DNA from: an uncultured Pelagibacteraceae bacterium
GTDB lineage: Bacteria > Pseudomonadota > Alphaproteobacteria > Pelagibacterales > Pelagibacteraceae
Assembly (NCBI GenBank): GCA_902573865.1
Contig: CACGLI010000004.1
Coordinates: 1-48,641 of the forward strand
DNA length: 48,641 nucleotides
Direction of reading: 5' to 3'
Position numbers and translations under genes: made by a program. Below are positions 1-9,209 of this stretch, in pieces. Each line of letters starts with the position of its first letter. Position 1 is the stretch's first letter. The notes beneath the pieces are model-generated. The model worked only from the letters and a program-made list of their open reading frames with translations, was not told the origin of the DNA and searched no databases.

Positions 1-179
1 AAGTAAGGAATAGTGAAGTCTGATCTTCCTATCTGATCTACCGAAAAGATTGTATTTTCCAAAAAGTTAAAATTAATAGAAATTAATAGACAAATATTTA
101 TACTCAGGAATGGAATAAAAAATATCCATAAACTCAATTTTCTTATTTGAGTTATTTGCTTCATAATTAAATAATAGTA

Positions 180-263
180 TTATTTTCTTTTGTTTCTTTT
201 TCGCGCTCTTCTTTTTTTTGAGCCAATTTTTCTTCGGCCCCTGTGTTTTTTTGGATAACCCAT
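180..263 (-). CDS. 27-aa highly basic microprotein (MGYPKKHRGRRKIGSKKRRARKRNKRK)
   Basis: Hand translation of the minus strand from ATG (263-261) to TAA (182-180). AAGGAGG Shine-Dalgarno (complement of 271-277) lies 7 nt upstream. 16 of 27 residues are K/R with no acidic residue. Below the ORF-track length cutoff. Confidence 0.6.
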   Translation of the reverse strand: MGYPKKHRGRRKIGSKKRRARKRNKRK

Positions 264-325
264 ATTTTTGCCTCCTTTTTTATATCCAATCTACTTAAAG
301 TTATGTAAAGTTCAATTAATATATT

Positions 326-1522
326 ATGAAAAAGTCAATAAACACGTTTTTAAAACACCCTATTAAAGATAACACTAATCGATCTGCTAACCCCTCTGTT
401 ACCCGAGCTTCAACGATATTATTTAATTCAATGCAAGAAATGTACCAACATGAGTTAAAAGTTAAGACGCATAAAAAAATTAGTCATTATACTTATGGCA
501 GATACGGTAGTACCACTACTATTGAATTAGAGAATATTTTAAAAGAATTAGAACAAGCTTACCATGTTTTTCTGACAGGAACTGGATTTGGAGGAATAGC
601 TTTAGCTCTGATGTCTTTATGCAGACCAGGCGATGAAATTTTAGTCTCAGATAATGTATATGGTCCGACTAAAGAAATATCCCAAGAACTCATGAGAGAA
701 TTTAACATAAATGCTATATTTTATAATCCAGAGTCTTTTGAGGACTTAAAAAATAAAGTTACAAAAAAAACTAAACTAATATTAGTCGAAAATCCTGGAA
801 GTAATACTTTTGAATTTCAAGATCTATCTAAAATTACATCATTAGCTAAAAGAAAAAAGATACTTACTTTATTGGATAATACTTGGGGCACTCCATTATA
901 TTTAAAACCGTTAAACTTAGGTTTTGATATGTCATTTTGTTCTGCTACAAAATATTTTTCAGGTCATTCCGATGCAATGGGTGGATCTTTAGCAGTCAAC
1001 AAGAAGGTTTATAAAAAGATAATGTTTTTTTATAAATTGTCAGGCTATAGAATGTCGGCAGATGAGGCCTATTTAATAATAAGAGGCTTGAGAACTCTGG
1101 ATACTAGATTGAGGCAGCATAGTGAAAATACAAAAATAGTGATAAATTTCTTAAAAAATCAAAAAAAAATTAAGGAAATTCTTTACCCATATAATCCATC
1201 AAGTAAAAATTACAAACTATGGAAAAAATACTATTCAGGAGCCACTGGTTTACTTTCAATTGTTATAAAAAGTAAAAAAAAATCATCAGTTATAAAATTT
1301 GTTAATTCGCTTGAACTATTTGGTATTGGTTATAGTTGGGGTGGATTTGAGAGTTTGGCTATTCTTCAAGAAATTAAAAGTTCAAAAAAAGATCAATATC
1401 TAAAAGGGCGAAATTTTTATAATTTTGATAAAGATGAATATATTGTTAGATTGCATATAGGTCTCGAAGATCCAAAAGATTTAATAAATGATTTAAAGCA
1501 AGGATTAAAAAAGATTAAATAA
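326..1522 (+). CDS. metC: Cystathionine beta-lyase / Cys-Met metabolism PLP-dependent enzyme
   Basis: ORF 398 aa; PLP-lysine motif SATKYFSGHSDAMGG and C-terminal GYSWGGFESL typical of the family. Confidence 0.85.
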   Translation: MKKSINTFLKHPIKDNTNRSANPSVTRASTILFNSMQEMYQHELKVKTHKKISHYTYGRYGSTTTIELENILKELEQAYHVFLTGTGFGGIALALMSLCRPGDEILVSDNVYGPTKEISQELMREFNINAIFYNPESFEDLKNKVTKKTKLILVENPGSNTFEFQDLSKITSLAKRKKILTLLDNTWGTPLYLKPLNLGFDMSFCSATKYFSGHSDAMGGSLAVNKKVYKKIMFFYKLSGYRMSADEAYLIIRGLRTLDTRLRQHSENTKIVINFLKNQKKIKEILYPYNPSSKNYKLWKKYYSGATGLLSIVIKSKKKSSVIKFVNSLELFGIGYSWGGFESLAILQEIKSSKKDQYLKGRNFYNFDKDEYIVRLHIGLEDPKDLINDLKQGLKKIK

Positions 1523-2745
1523 TGAAAAAATTTTTTCCAAATAAAACTGCCTTGTATGCATTACTAGCGGCATGCTTTGTAGTTTGCGCTACAATGGGAG
1601 TGAGACAAACTTTTGGACTTTACTCAAGTGAGTTCGAGATATCTGGAGGAACATCTAATACTGAATTTGGGTTGGCAATTGCAATACATGCAATCTTCTG
1701 GGGAATCTTCACTCCAGTATTTGGAAGAATCTCTGATAAGTTCGGAGGTTATATTGTAATAATTCCTGCTTTAATTTTTTACTCTATTGCAATGTTTTTA
1801 ATGGGAAGTAATTACATTTCAGGAATTTGGTTGCAAGTAAATCTTGGGTTGTTCGTTGGTCTAGGATTAGCTGGAGCTGCCGGAACGATTCTTACACCTA
1901 TGATTTCAAAACATTTCCCTAACGAAAATAGAAGTAAAGCTGCAGGATTAGTTACTGCTTGTGGTGGGCTAGGAATGTTTATTTTTCCAATTTTAGCAAA
2001 TATATTTAAAAATATATCTACTTGGCAACTTTCATTTATTATTTTTTCTATAATATTATTATTAATGTGTATACCGGGTTTATTTGTTAAACTTCCAGAA
2101 ACTAATGTCTCAGAATCTAATAATAATATCGATAATCGTAGTTTAAGCGAGGTACTAAAAGAGTCTCTCTCACATAGAGGATTTAGATTACTAATATTAG
2201 GTTTTTTTGTTTGTGGTTTTCAAATAACATTAATTGCAACACATGTTCCAAGGTATGTTCAAGATAAAGGTTTAGCGGATTGGACTGGAATGGCAATCTT
2301 AGCACTTATAGGTTTTTTTAATATAATAGGCACGCTTATCATGGGTTATTTAGGAGACAAGTATAGCAAGAAAGTTCTCTTAAGTGGATTATATTTCTTA
2401 AGAGGCATAACTTTAATTTTGTTCATTTTTTTGCCAGCTTCGAATTTATCGGCAATTTTATTTGGCACATCTTTTGGTTTACTTTGGTTGGCTACTGTTC
2501 CAGCAACTAATGGTATAGTTGCCCAAATTTTTGGAACAAAAAATCTAACACTTTTATTTGGTATCGTATTTTTAAATCATCAATTTGGATCATTTTTAGG
2601 AGCGTACTTAGGTGGATTTTTTTACGATAAATTTGGGAATTTTGATTATGCGTGGTACTTGGCAATAATTTTATCTTTTATTGCAACGGCATTGCATTTG
2701 CCAATTGATGAGCGACCTTTACAAAAAGAAACAGTAACACCTTAG
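1522..2745 (+). CDS. MFS transporter
   Basis: ORF 407 aa, about 12 hydrophobic segments, MFS-like GRISDKFGG loop; overlaps the metC stop by 1 nt. Confidence 0.85.
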   Translation: MKKFFPNKTALYALLAACFVVCATMGVRQTFGLYSSEFEISGGTSNTEFGLAIAIHAIFWGIFTPVFGRISDKFGGYIVIIPALIFYSIAMFLMGSNYISGIWLQVNLGLFVGLGLAGAAGTILTPMISKHFPNENRSKAAGLVTACGGLGMFIFPILANIFKNISTWQLSFIIFSIILLLMCIPGLFVKLPETNVSESNNNIDNRSLSEVLKESLSHRGFRLLILGFFVCGFQITLIATHVPRYVQDKGLADWTGMAILALIGFFNIIGTLIMGYLGDKYSKKVLLSGLYFLRGITLILFIFLPASNLSAILFGTSFGLLWLATVPATNGIVAQIFGTKNLTLLFGIVFLNHQFGSFLGAYLGGFFYDKFGNFDYAWYLAIILSFIATALHLPIDERPLQKETVTP

Positions 2746-2885
2746 GGTTGTATTTAGAGTCTGTTTTGGAATCAAAAGTGAATCAAAACATGAACATTCA
2801 TTTAATAATTGATTATACCTGTGGATAAATATTGGTTTGCTTAATTTCTTAAAATTAATAGAATTTAAGTAACAAAGGAGAATGC

Positions 2886-3551
2886 ATGTTTTCAAAAAAA
2901 CTCAATGAAAAATTAGATCGATACCATCTTTTAAACCACCCATTTTATAGAGCTTGGAATGAAGGGAAATTAACTAGAGAAATAATTAAAGATTATGCTG
3001 AGCAATATTACCAACATGTGAAAGCATTTCCGAGATATATTAGTGCAACACATTCATTGTGTGAAGACATTGAAAAAAGAAAAATTCTTTTAGAAAATTT
3101 ACAAGACGAGGAAAATCCTAATGCAGACCACCCAAAACTATGGAAAAATTTTGCTTTAGCGATGGATGCTGATAAAGAAAAAATTGAAACAGTTGAGCAA
3201 GAAGATTTTACCAAAAAAATGATAAAAAACTTCTTCAAGCAAGGTAGATCGTCATACGCTGAGGGATTAGCTTCTTTATATACCTATGAAAGACAAATTC
3301 CTGAAATAGCTGATACCAAGATCAAAGGATTAAAAAAATATTACGGAGTCAACACAAAAGAGGGACTTGAGTTCTTTGAGGCACATAAGGCAGCTGATGT
3401 TATTCATAGACAAGAATGTGAAAAGCTTTTAGACGGATTGTCAAAAGAGGAACAATTTAAAGCGGAGAAAGCAGCATTAACAACTGCAAAATTTCTTTGG
3501 AATTTCCTGAGTGGAATGACTACCAAACACAATTTGCAAATAGCAGCTTAA
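2886..3551 (+). CDS. CADD/PqqC-like (TenA-type heme-oxygenase-fold) protein
   Basis: ORF 221 aa; LLNHPFYRAWNEGKL N-terminus plus E/H-rich motifs DEE...DHPKLW, YERQIPEI and EAHKAADVIHRQE consistent with a dimetal heme-oxygenase-like oxidase. AAAGGAG SD upstream. Confidence 0.8.
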   Translation: MFSKKLNEKLDRYHLLNHPFYRAWNEGKLTREIIKDYAEQYYQHVKAFPRYISATHSLCEDIEKRKILLENLQDEENPNADHPKLWKNFALAMDADKEKIETVEQEDFTKKMIKNFFKQGRSSYAEGLASLYTYERQIPEIADTKIKGLKKYYGVNTKEGLEFFEAHKAADVIHRQECEKLLDGLSKEEQFKAEKAALTTAKFLWNFLSGMTTKHNLQIAA

Positions 3552-3606
3552 TTTTAAACTCTAGATTGACAAATATGTATTTGAGGAATACGTATTAATA
3601 GAGTTT

Positions 3607-4704
3607 ATGGAAATATATCTTCCGATAATACAGGTAAAAATCGACATTCTTTTTATTTTATTCTTAAGCTTTGCAGTGGGAGTGTTATCAGGATTGTTCG
3701 GTGTAGGGGGCGGCTTTTTAATGACCCCATTTTTAATCTTTTTAGGAATTCCTCCCGTGTATGCCGTACCAAATGAAGTAAATAATATTTTGGCAACTTC
3801 TGTATCTGGCTCTTTAACTCACTGGTTCAAAAATACTTTAGATTATAAAATGGGATCAATGATAATAGTTGGTGGAGTTGCTGGCACAATTATTGGTATC
3901 TCAACTTTCACATTCTTTAAAGAAATTGGTAAATTGAGTTTAATTATTTCTCTTTCATACATGTACCTCTTGGCGATTATAGGAACACTAATGTTATTAG
4001 AAGGTGCAAGTGAGATTGATAGAGCTAGAAAAAAAATAATTTTAAAAAAAAAACTTCATACTCATTATTGGATCCATGGTCTTCCATTTAAACTAAGATT
4101 TCCTAAATCAAGATTATATGAGAGTATTTTTACCCCTGTAATTCTAGGAATAATAGTTGGGTTTGTTGCAGCTTTAATGGGAGTTGGTGGAGCTTTTTTA
4201 TTGGTTCCAGCAATGATTTATTTAATAGGCATGCCTGTCAAATTAATCCCAGGAACTTCTTTATTTGTTACTATTTTTATAAGTGCTATAGTAACAGTCC
4301 TTCACTCATTTAATTATGGATCTATTGATTTAATTCTAGTTATTACTCTTATTGTTGGATCAATTATTGGAGTTCAACTAGGACAAAAAATAGGACAGTA
4401 TTTAGATAGCTCTCATCTAAAAACTTTATTTGCTATGCTTCTTTGTTCTGTTGCCGTAGCTATCGCTTATGATACTTTCTTCATTGAGAGTAAAGCTAGG
4501 ATTGCTTCTAACGAAACTATTAATATTGAGAGTTTAAATTTTTTTTCTAAATTCATCATTAAATTTTCCGACGAGCGGCCATTATTGTATGGTTCTTTTG
4601 CTATCATATTAGCTATAGTTCTAGGTGTTCTTGGAGCTACAATTAGAAGACTTTTAAGCAAATACAAAAATAAATTTGCTTTAACAAAAAAAACTGGTAA
4701 TTAA
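3607..4704 (+). CDS. Sulfite exporter TauE/SafE family permease
   Basis: ORF 365 aa; two repeats with GLFGVGGGFLMTP and ALMGVGGAFLLVP motifs. Confidence 0.9.
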   Translation: MEIYLPIIQVKIDILFILFLSFAVGVLSGLFGVGGGFLMTPFLIFLGIPPVYAVPNEVNNILATSVSGSLTHWFKNTLDYKMGSMIIVGGVAGTIIGISTFTFFKEIGKLSLIISLSYMYLLAIIGTLMLLEGASEIDRARKKIILKKKLHTHYWIHGLPFKLRFPKSRLYESIFTPVILGIIVGFVAALMGVGGAFLLVPAMIYLIGMPVKLIPGTSLFVTIFISAIVTVLHSFNYGSIDLILVITLIVGSIIGVQLGQKIGQYLDSSHLKTLFAMLLCSVAVAIAYDTFFIESKARIASNETINIESLNFFSKFIIKFSDERPLLYGSFAIILAIVLGVLGATIRRLLSKYKNKFALTKKTGN

Positions 4705-4710
4705 TTTCAA

Positions 4711-5079
4711 ATGAGCAGCAACAGAAGTTTTGGTTTATTATTTTTTATTGTTTTTTTAATTATAGGACTTTGGCCACTTAAAAATGATTTAGAATTAAAT
4801 TATATCTTTATTGGAATTTCAATTATTTTCTTAATTTTAGGTCTTTTGAATTCAAAGGTACTTACTCCTTTGAATAAAATTTGGGTAAAATTTGGAGAAT
4901 TATTGGGAAAGATAATAGCGCCACTTGTCATGGCTCTGGTTTATTTTTTTATATTAACACCTATTAGTTTAATTATGAGAATATTTGGTAAAGACCTCTT
5001 GAATTTAAAATCCTCTGAAGAAAGCAGCTATTGGATCAAGAGAGAAAAAAATATCGGAACTATGAATAAACAATTTTAA
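4711..5079 (+). CDS. SxtJ-like small membrane protein
   Basis: ORF 122 aa, several TM segments, L(N)KIWVKFGELLGKI...P motif and position before a DUF5989-like gene and a NodU carbamoyltransferase. Confidence 0.7.
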   Translation: MSSNRSFGLLFFIVFLIIGLWPLKNDLELNYIFIGISIIFLILGLLNSKVLTPLNKIWVKFGELLGKIIAPLVMALVYFFILTPISLIMRIFGKDLLNLKSSEESSYWIKREKNIGTMNKQF

Positions 5080-5231
5080 TGATAGAATTTATTAAAGAAT
5101 TTTGGGAATTCTTGAAAGTGCGAAAAAAGTATTGGTTGTTTCCAATTATTATTGTTTTAGCATTATTTGGAATACTAATAGTATTAAGCCAGGGTTCAGC
5201 TGTGGCACCGTTTATATATACAATATTTTAA
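5079..5231 (+). CDS. DUF5989/SxtK-like 50-aa membrane protein (absent from ORF track)
   Basis: Hand translation: MIEFIKEFWEFLKVRKKYWLFPIIIVLALFGILIVLSQGSAVAPFIYTIF*. Start overlaps the SxtJ stop (TAATG) and stop overlaps the next start (TAATG). Confidence 0.85.
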   Translation: MIEFIKEFWEFLKVRKKYWLFPIIIVLALFGILIVLSQGSAVAPFIYTIF

Positions 5232-7069
5232 TGTCATATATTTTAGGGATATCAGCATTCTATCATGATAGCGCAGCAACACTAATCAAAGATGGGGAGA
5301 TTATTGCTGCAGCCCAAGAAGAGAGATTTTCTAGAAAAAAACACGATGAGCGGTTCCCGGCTCAAGCAATAAAATATGTGTTGAGTGAGGGTAAAGTTAG
5401 ACTTAATAATATCGACTACATAATTTTCTTTGAGAAACCTTTTTTAAAATTTGAACGTTTATTAGAAACTTATATGGCATTTGCACCAAAAGGTTTCAAA
5501 TCCTTTTCACTTGCGATGCCCATATGGTTAAGGGAAAAACTTTTTCAAAAAAGATTTATTTTTGATTTATTAAAAAAAGTTGATGAGGACTTTAACGATA
5601 TCAGTAAAATAAAATTTTCAGAGCATCATTTTAGTCATGCTGCTTCAGCTTTCTATCCATCTCCCTTTAATGAAGCTATTATACTTACATTGGATGGTGT
5701 TGGAGAGTGGGCAACGTCTACTGTTGCAATTGGAAAAGAAAATAAAATTGAAATGTTAAAGGAGATACACTTCCCCCATTCTCTAGGCCTACTTTACTCT
5801 GCATTTACTTATTATATTGGTTTTAAAGTTAATAGTGGCGAGTATAAATTAATGGGTTTAGCCCCCTATGGTAAACCCAAATACAAGGAAAAAATTTTAA
5901 AAAATTTAATAAATTTAAAGCCTGATGGATCTTTTAAACTTAATATGAGTTATTTCAATTACGCAACAGGACTTACAATGACAAATAAAAAATTTACAAA
6001 TTTATTTGGTTCTCCCGTTCGTAAACCAGAAAAAGATCTTTTAAACCAATTTCACATGGATATTGCAGCATCAATACAATCTGTTACAGAGGAAATAATT
6101 TTAAAAATATGTAAAAATCTTTCCGAAACTTATAAAATCGAAAATATCTGTTTAGCTGGAGGAGTTGCTTTGAATTGTGTTGCAAATGGGAAAATTTTGC
6201 AAAAAAGAATTTTCAAGAATATTTGGATACAGCCTGCAGCTGGAGATGCAGGTGGATCTTTGGGTGCGGCTTTAGGGTACTGGCATCAAGAACTAGATAA
6301 AAAAAGAAATGTAAATTTATCTGATAGTATGAAAGGTTCATACCTTGGTCCAAGATATAGCAATGAACATATTGAAACTGAATTAGAAAATTTAAAAGCT
6401 AATTATAAAAAAGTAGATGATAAAAATATTTGCAAAGTAGTTGCAGAGAAGATTGCCGACAGTAAAACTGTTGGTTGGTTTCAAGGAAGAATGGAATTTG
6501 GACCAAGAGCCTTAGGTGCAAGATCTATTTTAGCAGATCCAAGATCTGAAAAAATGCAAAAAGAATTAAATATGAAAATTAAATTTAGAGAAAGCTTTAG
6601 ACCTTTTGCACCATCTGTATTGAATGAACAGGTAGGTAAATGGTTTGAAATCAATAATAGTAGCCCGTACATGCTTTTAGTGGCAAATGTTAAAAAAAAT
6701 TTGAGGATTCCTATGAGTCCTGATCAAGAAAAATTATTTGGTATTGAAAAATTAAATATCAAAAGATCTAATATTCCAGCTGTTACACATGTAGATTATT
6801 CTGCTAGAATTCAAACTGTGCACAAGAAAACTAATCCAAAATATTACGAATTAATTGAAAATTTTTCATTATTAACAGGCTTTCCAGTACTTGTTAACAC
6901 ATCTTTTAATATAAGAGGTGAGCCGATTGTTTGCAAAGTGGAGGATGCTTTTAAGTGTTTTATGGGTACAAATCTCGATATATTGGTATGTGAAAATTTT
7001 ATTTTAGAAAAAAATGAACAAGACAAATCACTTTTAAAAAATTATCAATCTGATTTCACTCTTGATTAA
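5231..7069 (+). CDS. NodU/CmcH-family carbamoyltransferase (612 aa)
   Basis: Conserved ILGISAFYHDSAATLIKDGEIIAAAQEERFSRKKHD and C-terminal GRMEFGPRALGARSILADPR, NTSFNIRGEPIV. Start moved from 5102 to ATG 5231 because the upstream 43 codons are an out-of-frame read of the DUF5989-like gene. Confidence 0.93.
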   Translation: MSYILGISAFYHDSAATLIKDGEIIAAAQEERFSRKKHDERFPAQAIKYVLSEGKVRLNNIDYIIFFEKPFLKFERLLETYMAFAPKGFKSFSLAMPIWLREKLFQKRFIFDLLKKVDEDFNDISKIKFSEHHFSHAASAFYPSPFNEAIILTLDGVGEWATSTVAIGKENKIEMLKEIHFPHSLGLLYSAFTYYIGFKVNSGEYKLMGLAPYGKPKYKEKILKNLINLKPDGSFKLNMSYFNYATGLTMTNKKFTNLFGSPVRKPEKDLLNQFHMDIAASIQSVTEEIILKICKNLSETYKIENICLAGGVALNCVANGKILQKRIFKNIWIQPAAGDAGGSLGAALGYWHQELDKKRNVNLSDSMKGSYLGPRYSNEHIETELENLKANYKKVDDKNICKVVAEKIADSKTVGWFQGRMEFGPRALGARSILADPRSEKMQKELNMKIKFRESFRPFAPSVLNEQVGKWFEINNSSPYMLLVANVKKNLRIPMSPDQEKLFGIEKLNIKRSNIPAVTHVDYSARIQTVHKKTNPKYYELIENFSLLTGFPVLVNTSFNIRGEPIVCKVEDAFKCFMGTNLDILVCENFILEKNEQDKSLLKNYQSDFTLD

Positions 7070-7824
7070 GTAAATAAAGCTCTCATTAGGCCGAACATAG
7101 AAATAACAATTAAAAAATAAAGAATATATTTTTTATAATCATTTTCAGAGCTTTTTTTGAAAAATTTAGTACCTATTGAGACACCAACAGGGATAATAAA
7201 AAATAAAGGAATTGATCTGTAAAAAACTTTCAAATTTATAATATCATTAAAGTAGCCAAGCACTAATGCATATGCGTCAGTAAAGAAGAATAATGCAGCT
7301 AAAGAAGCTCTTATTACAGCTGGTTCAGCGGCAATAATTAAGAAATATAATGCAATAGGTAAACCTGCCAAAGTACCAAATCCATTTACTGTCCCAGCTA
7401 TCCCGCCAACAAAAAACTTTGAAACATTATGATTTAACTTTTTATTTTTGTAACCTTTTAAAAGCAAATAGGCAAAAATTAAAACTGTTAAAGAAATAAT
7501 TAAATGCATTAAATTAGGATCAAGTGATGCCAATAATCTTACACCAATTGGAGTGCCTATAATTACCCCAAATAACAGAAATAGAACAAATCTCCAATTA
7601 ATTTTATTTATTATACTTGGTATCATAAAAAAACTGGCTACGATCTCTAATAGCAAAATTATCGGCACAATTTCTTTTGCAGGCATTATAAATGATAATA
7701 ATGAAACACTAGATGCAGAGAAACCAAATCCGCTAAATCCTCTCACACATGAAGCCAGAAGAATTACCAATGTAAAAAAAATAAATTCTAATAATGATAA
7801 ACTAATTAATTGTAAGTATTCCAT
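7066..7824 (-). CDS. Sulfite exporter TauE/SafE family permease
   Basis: ORF 252 aa; CVRGFSGFGFS and GGIAGTVNGFGTLAGLP motifs, multi-TM. Confidence 0.85.
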   Translation of the reverse strand: MEYLQLISLSLLEFIFFTLVILLASCVRGFSGFGFSASSVSLLSFIMPAKEIVPIILLLEIVASFFMIPSIINKINWRFVLFLLFGVIIGTPIGVRLLASLDPNLMHLIISLTVLIFAYLLLKGYKNKKLNHNVSKFFVGGIAGTVNGFGTLAGLPIALYFLIIAAEPAVIRASLAALFFFTDAYALVLGYFNDIINLKVFYRSIPLFFIIPVGVSIGTKFFKKSSENDYKKYILYFLIVISMFGLMRALFT

Positions 7825-7825
7825 A

Positions 7826-8617
7826 TCATCTCAATATTGTCATGGGGTCTAATTTTATATCAAACCAATTGAGACGTATATCTAAATGAGGACCTGTAGC
7901 TCTACCAGTTTTTCCAAGAGTTCCTACAACTTGGCCTTGTTTTACTTTTTGTCCTTTTATTACATTTATATCTTTCATATGCATAAACAAAGTGCTTATA
8001 CCGTGACCGTGATCAAATATGATTGTACCTCCTGTAAAATACATATCTTTTTCTACAAGAGTAACAGTACCATCCATCATCGCTTTTACTTCGGTACCTT
8101 CCGGTGCATGAAAATCAACACCATAGTGAGGTCGACGGGGTTTACCATTTAAAATCCTTTGACTTCCATACACACCAGTGATTATGTATTTTTCGATAGG
8201 ATAAATAAACTTATTCTTAAAAAAAATTAATGGACTATCTATAGCTCTAGCTTTTCCAATCAAAATATTATCTTTCTTAATCCTATCATATACTTCCGGA
8301 GGAGGTGTAACTTGTTTGGACGGTAGTCCATCTATTCTCTGAATTTTATATTCTCTTTTTAAAATTTTTTTTTCAATAATTTCAGTATCATTATCTTTTA
8401 TTATCTTGATTAAAATATTGTTTTTTCTATCTCTATCTAAGCCAAATGCAAAATATCCATCTTTAGTAACTCTAACTTCCCTTCTATCAATGCTAACTTT
8501 AGAACCTGGATTTGTTTTACCAAGAATAAAGGACCCTTGTTGAAAATTTCCAAAAAAATCAGCGGCGAAAGAAGGTTGAATTAAAAAAAGAAGAAAAGTT
8601 ATTATAATTTTTTTCAT
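7826..8617 (-). CDS. Secreted M23 family metallopeptidase
   Basis: ORF 263 aa; signal peptide; HYGVDFHAPEGTEVKA and LFMHM...GQVVGTLGKTGRATGPHLD LytM motifs. Confidence 0.93.
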   Translation of the reverse strand: MKKIIITFLLFLIQPSFAADFFGNFQQGSFILGKTNPGSKVSIDRREVRVTKDGYFAFGLDRDRKNNILIKIIKDNDTEIIEKKILKREYKIQRIDGLPSKQVTPPPEVYDRIKKDNILIGKARAIDSPLIFFKNKFIYPIEKYIITGVYGSQRILNGKPRRPHYGVDFHAPEGTEVKAMMDGTVTLVEKDMYFTGGTIIFDHGHGISTLFMHMKDINVIKGQKVKQGQVVGTLGKTGRATGPHLDIRLNWFDIKLDPMTILR

Positions 8618-9186
8618 AATAAAATTTTTAAATCAGTATAGATTAATTCAATAGCCACAATTAAAATAGCCAATAAACCGACCCAGCTTATCCAAGAGTA
8701 TTTTTTTATTAGTTTCGCCGTATAGTTAGCAGCAAAAGCCATAAGTAATATCGATAGACCTAAACCAAAAGCTAACAAAGTATAGTGATCTTTGGCTGCT
8801 CCTGCTACTCCAAGTACATTGTCTAAGCTCATAGTAACATCAGCTAAAATAACAGTTAAAATTGCTTTTTTAAAATTTGAGTTATCAATTTCTAAATTTT
8901 TTTCTTCAATTTTATTTTGAATTACATCTCTGTAAAGTTTGTAGCATATATAAAGTAGCAATATTCCACCAATTAGTCTTAATCCAGTTATTTGCAATAG
9001 ATAGGCGGCAATAAAAGTAAAAAATATTCTTAAAATTACAGCTCCTCCTATACCCCAAAAAATAATTTTATTTCTCTCTGAAGAATCGAATTTTGATGCC
9101 ACCATACCTATTATAATGGCGTTATCTCCTGCCAAAACTAAATCAATTAGTATAATTTCTATTAATATAATTAGTTGCTCTGTCAT
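8614..9186 (-). CDS. TerC family integral membrane protein (YjbE-like)
   Basis: ORF 190 aa; IILIDLVLAGDNAIIIGM and VTMSLDNVLGVAG motifs. Confidence 0.9.
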   Translation of the reverse strand: MTEQLIILIEIILIDLVLAGDNAIIIGMVASKFDSSERNKIIFWGIGGAVILRIFFTFIAAYLLQITGLRLIGGILLLYICYKLYRDVIQNKIEEKNLEIDNSNFKKAILTVILADVTMSLDNVLGVAGAAKDHYTLLAFGLGLSILLMAFAANYTAKLIKKYSWISWVGLLAILIVAIELIYTDLKILL

Positions 9187-9209
9187 ATTGAAATTTATAT
9201 TCTATATAT

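Noticed and set aside
1-120. Possible minus-strand gene fragment running off the left edge
   Set aside because: Frame is open toward the edge but has an in-frame stop upstream and no start codon or recognisable domain.
1-325. Possible SAM-type riboswitch upstream of metC-like gene
   Set aside because: No convincing pseudoknot or SAM-II/SAM-V consensus found by eye, and part of the region encodes the opposite-strand microORF.
2820-2828. Perfect DnaA-box-like 9-mer TGTGGATAA
   Set aside because: Single isolated box in an AT-rich intergenic region; no cluster of boxes or origin-associated genes, so chance is likely.
3008-3238. 76-aa minus-strand ORF
   Set aside because: Antisense shadow of the CADD/PqqC-like gene; no SD or family signal.
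7553-8152. Plus-strand ORFs of 99 and 88 aa
   Set aside because: Antisense to TauE/SafE and M23 peptidase genes; no motifs.
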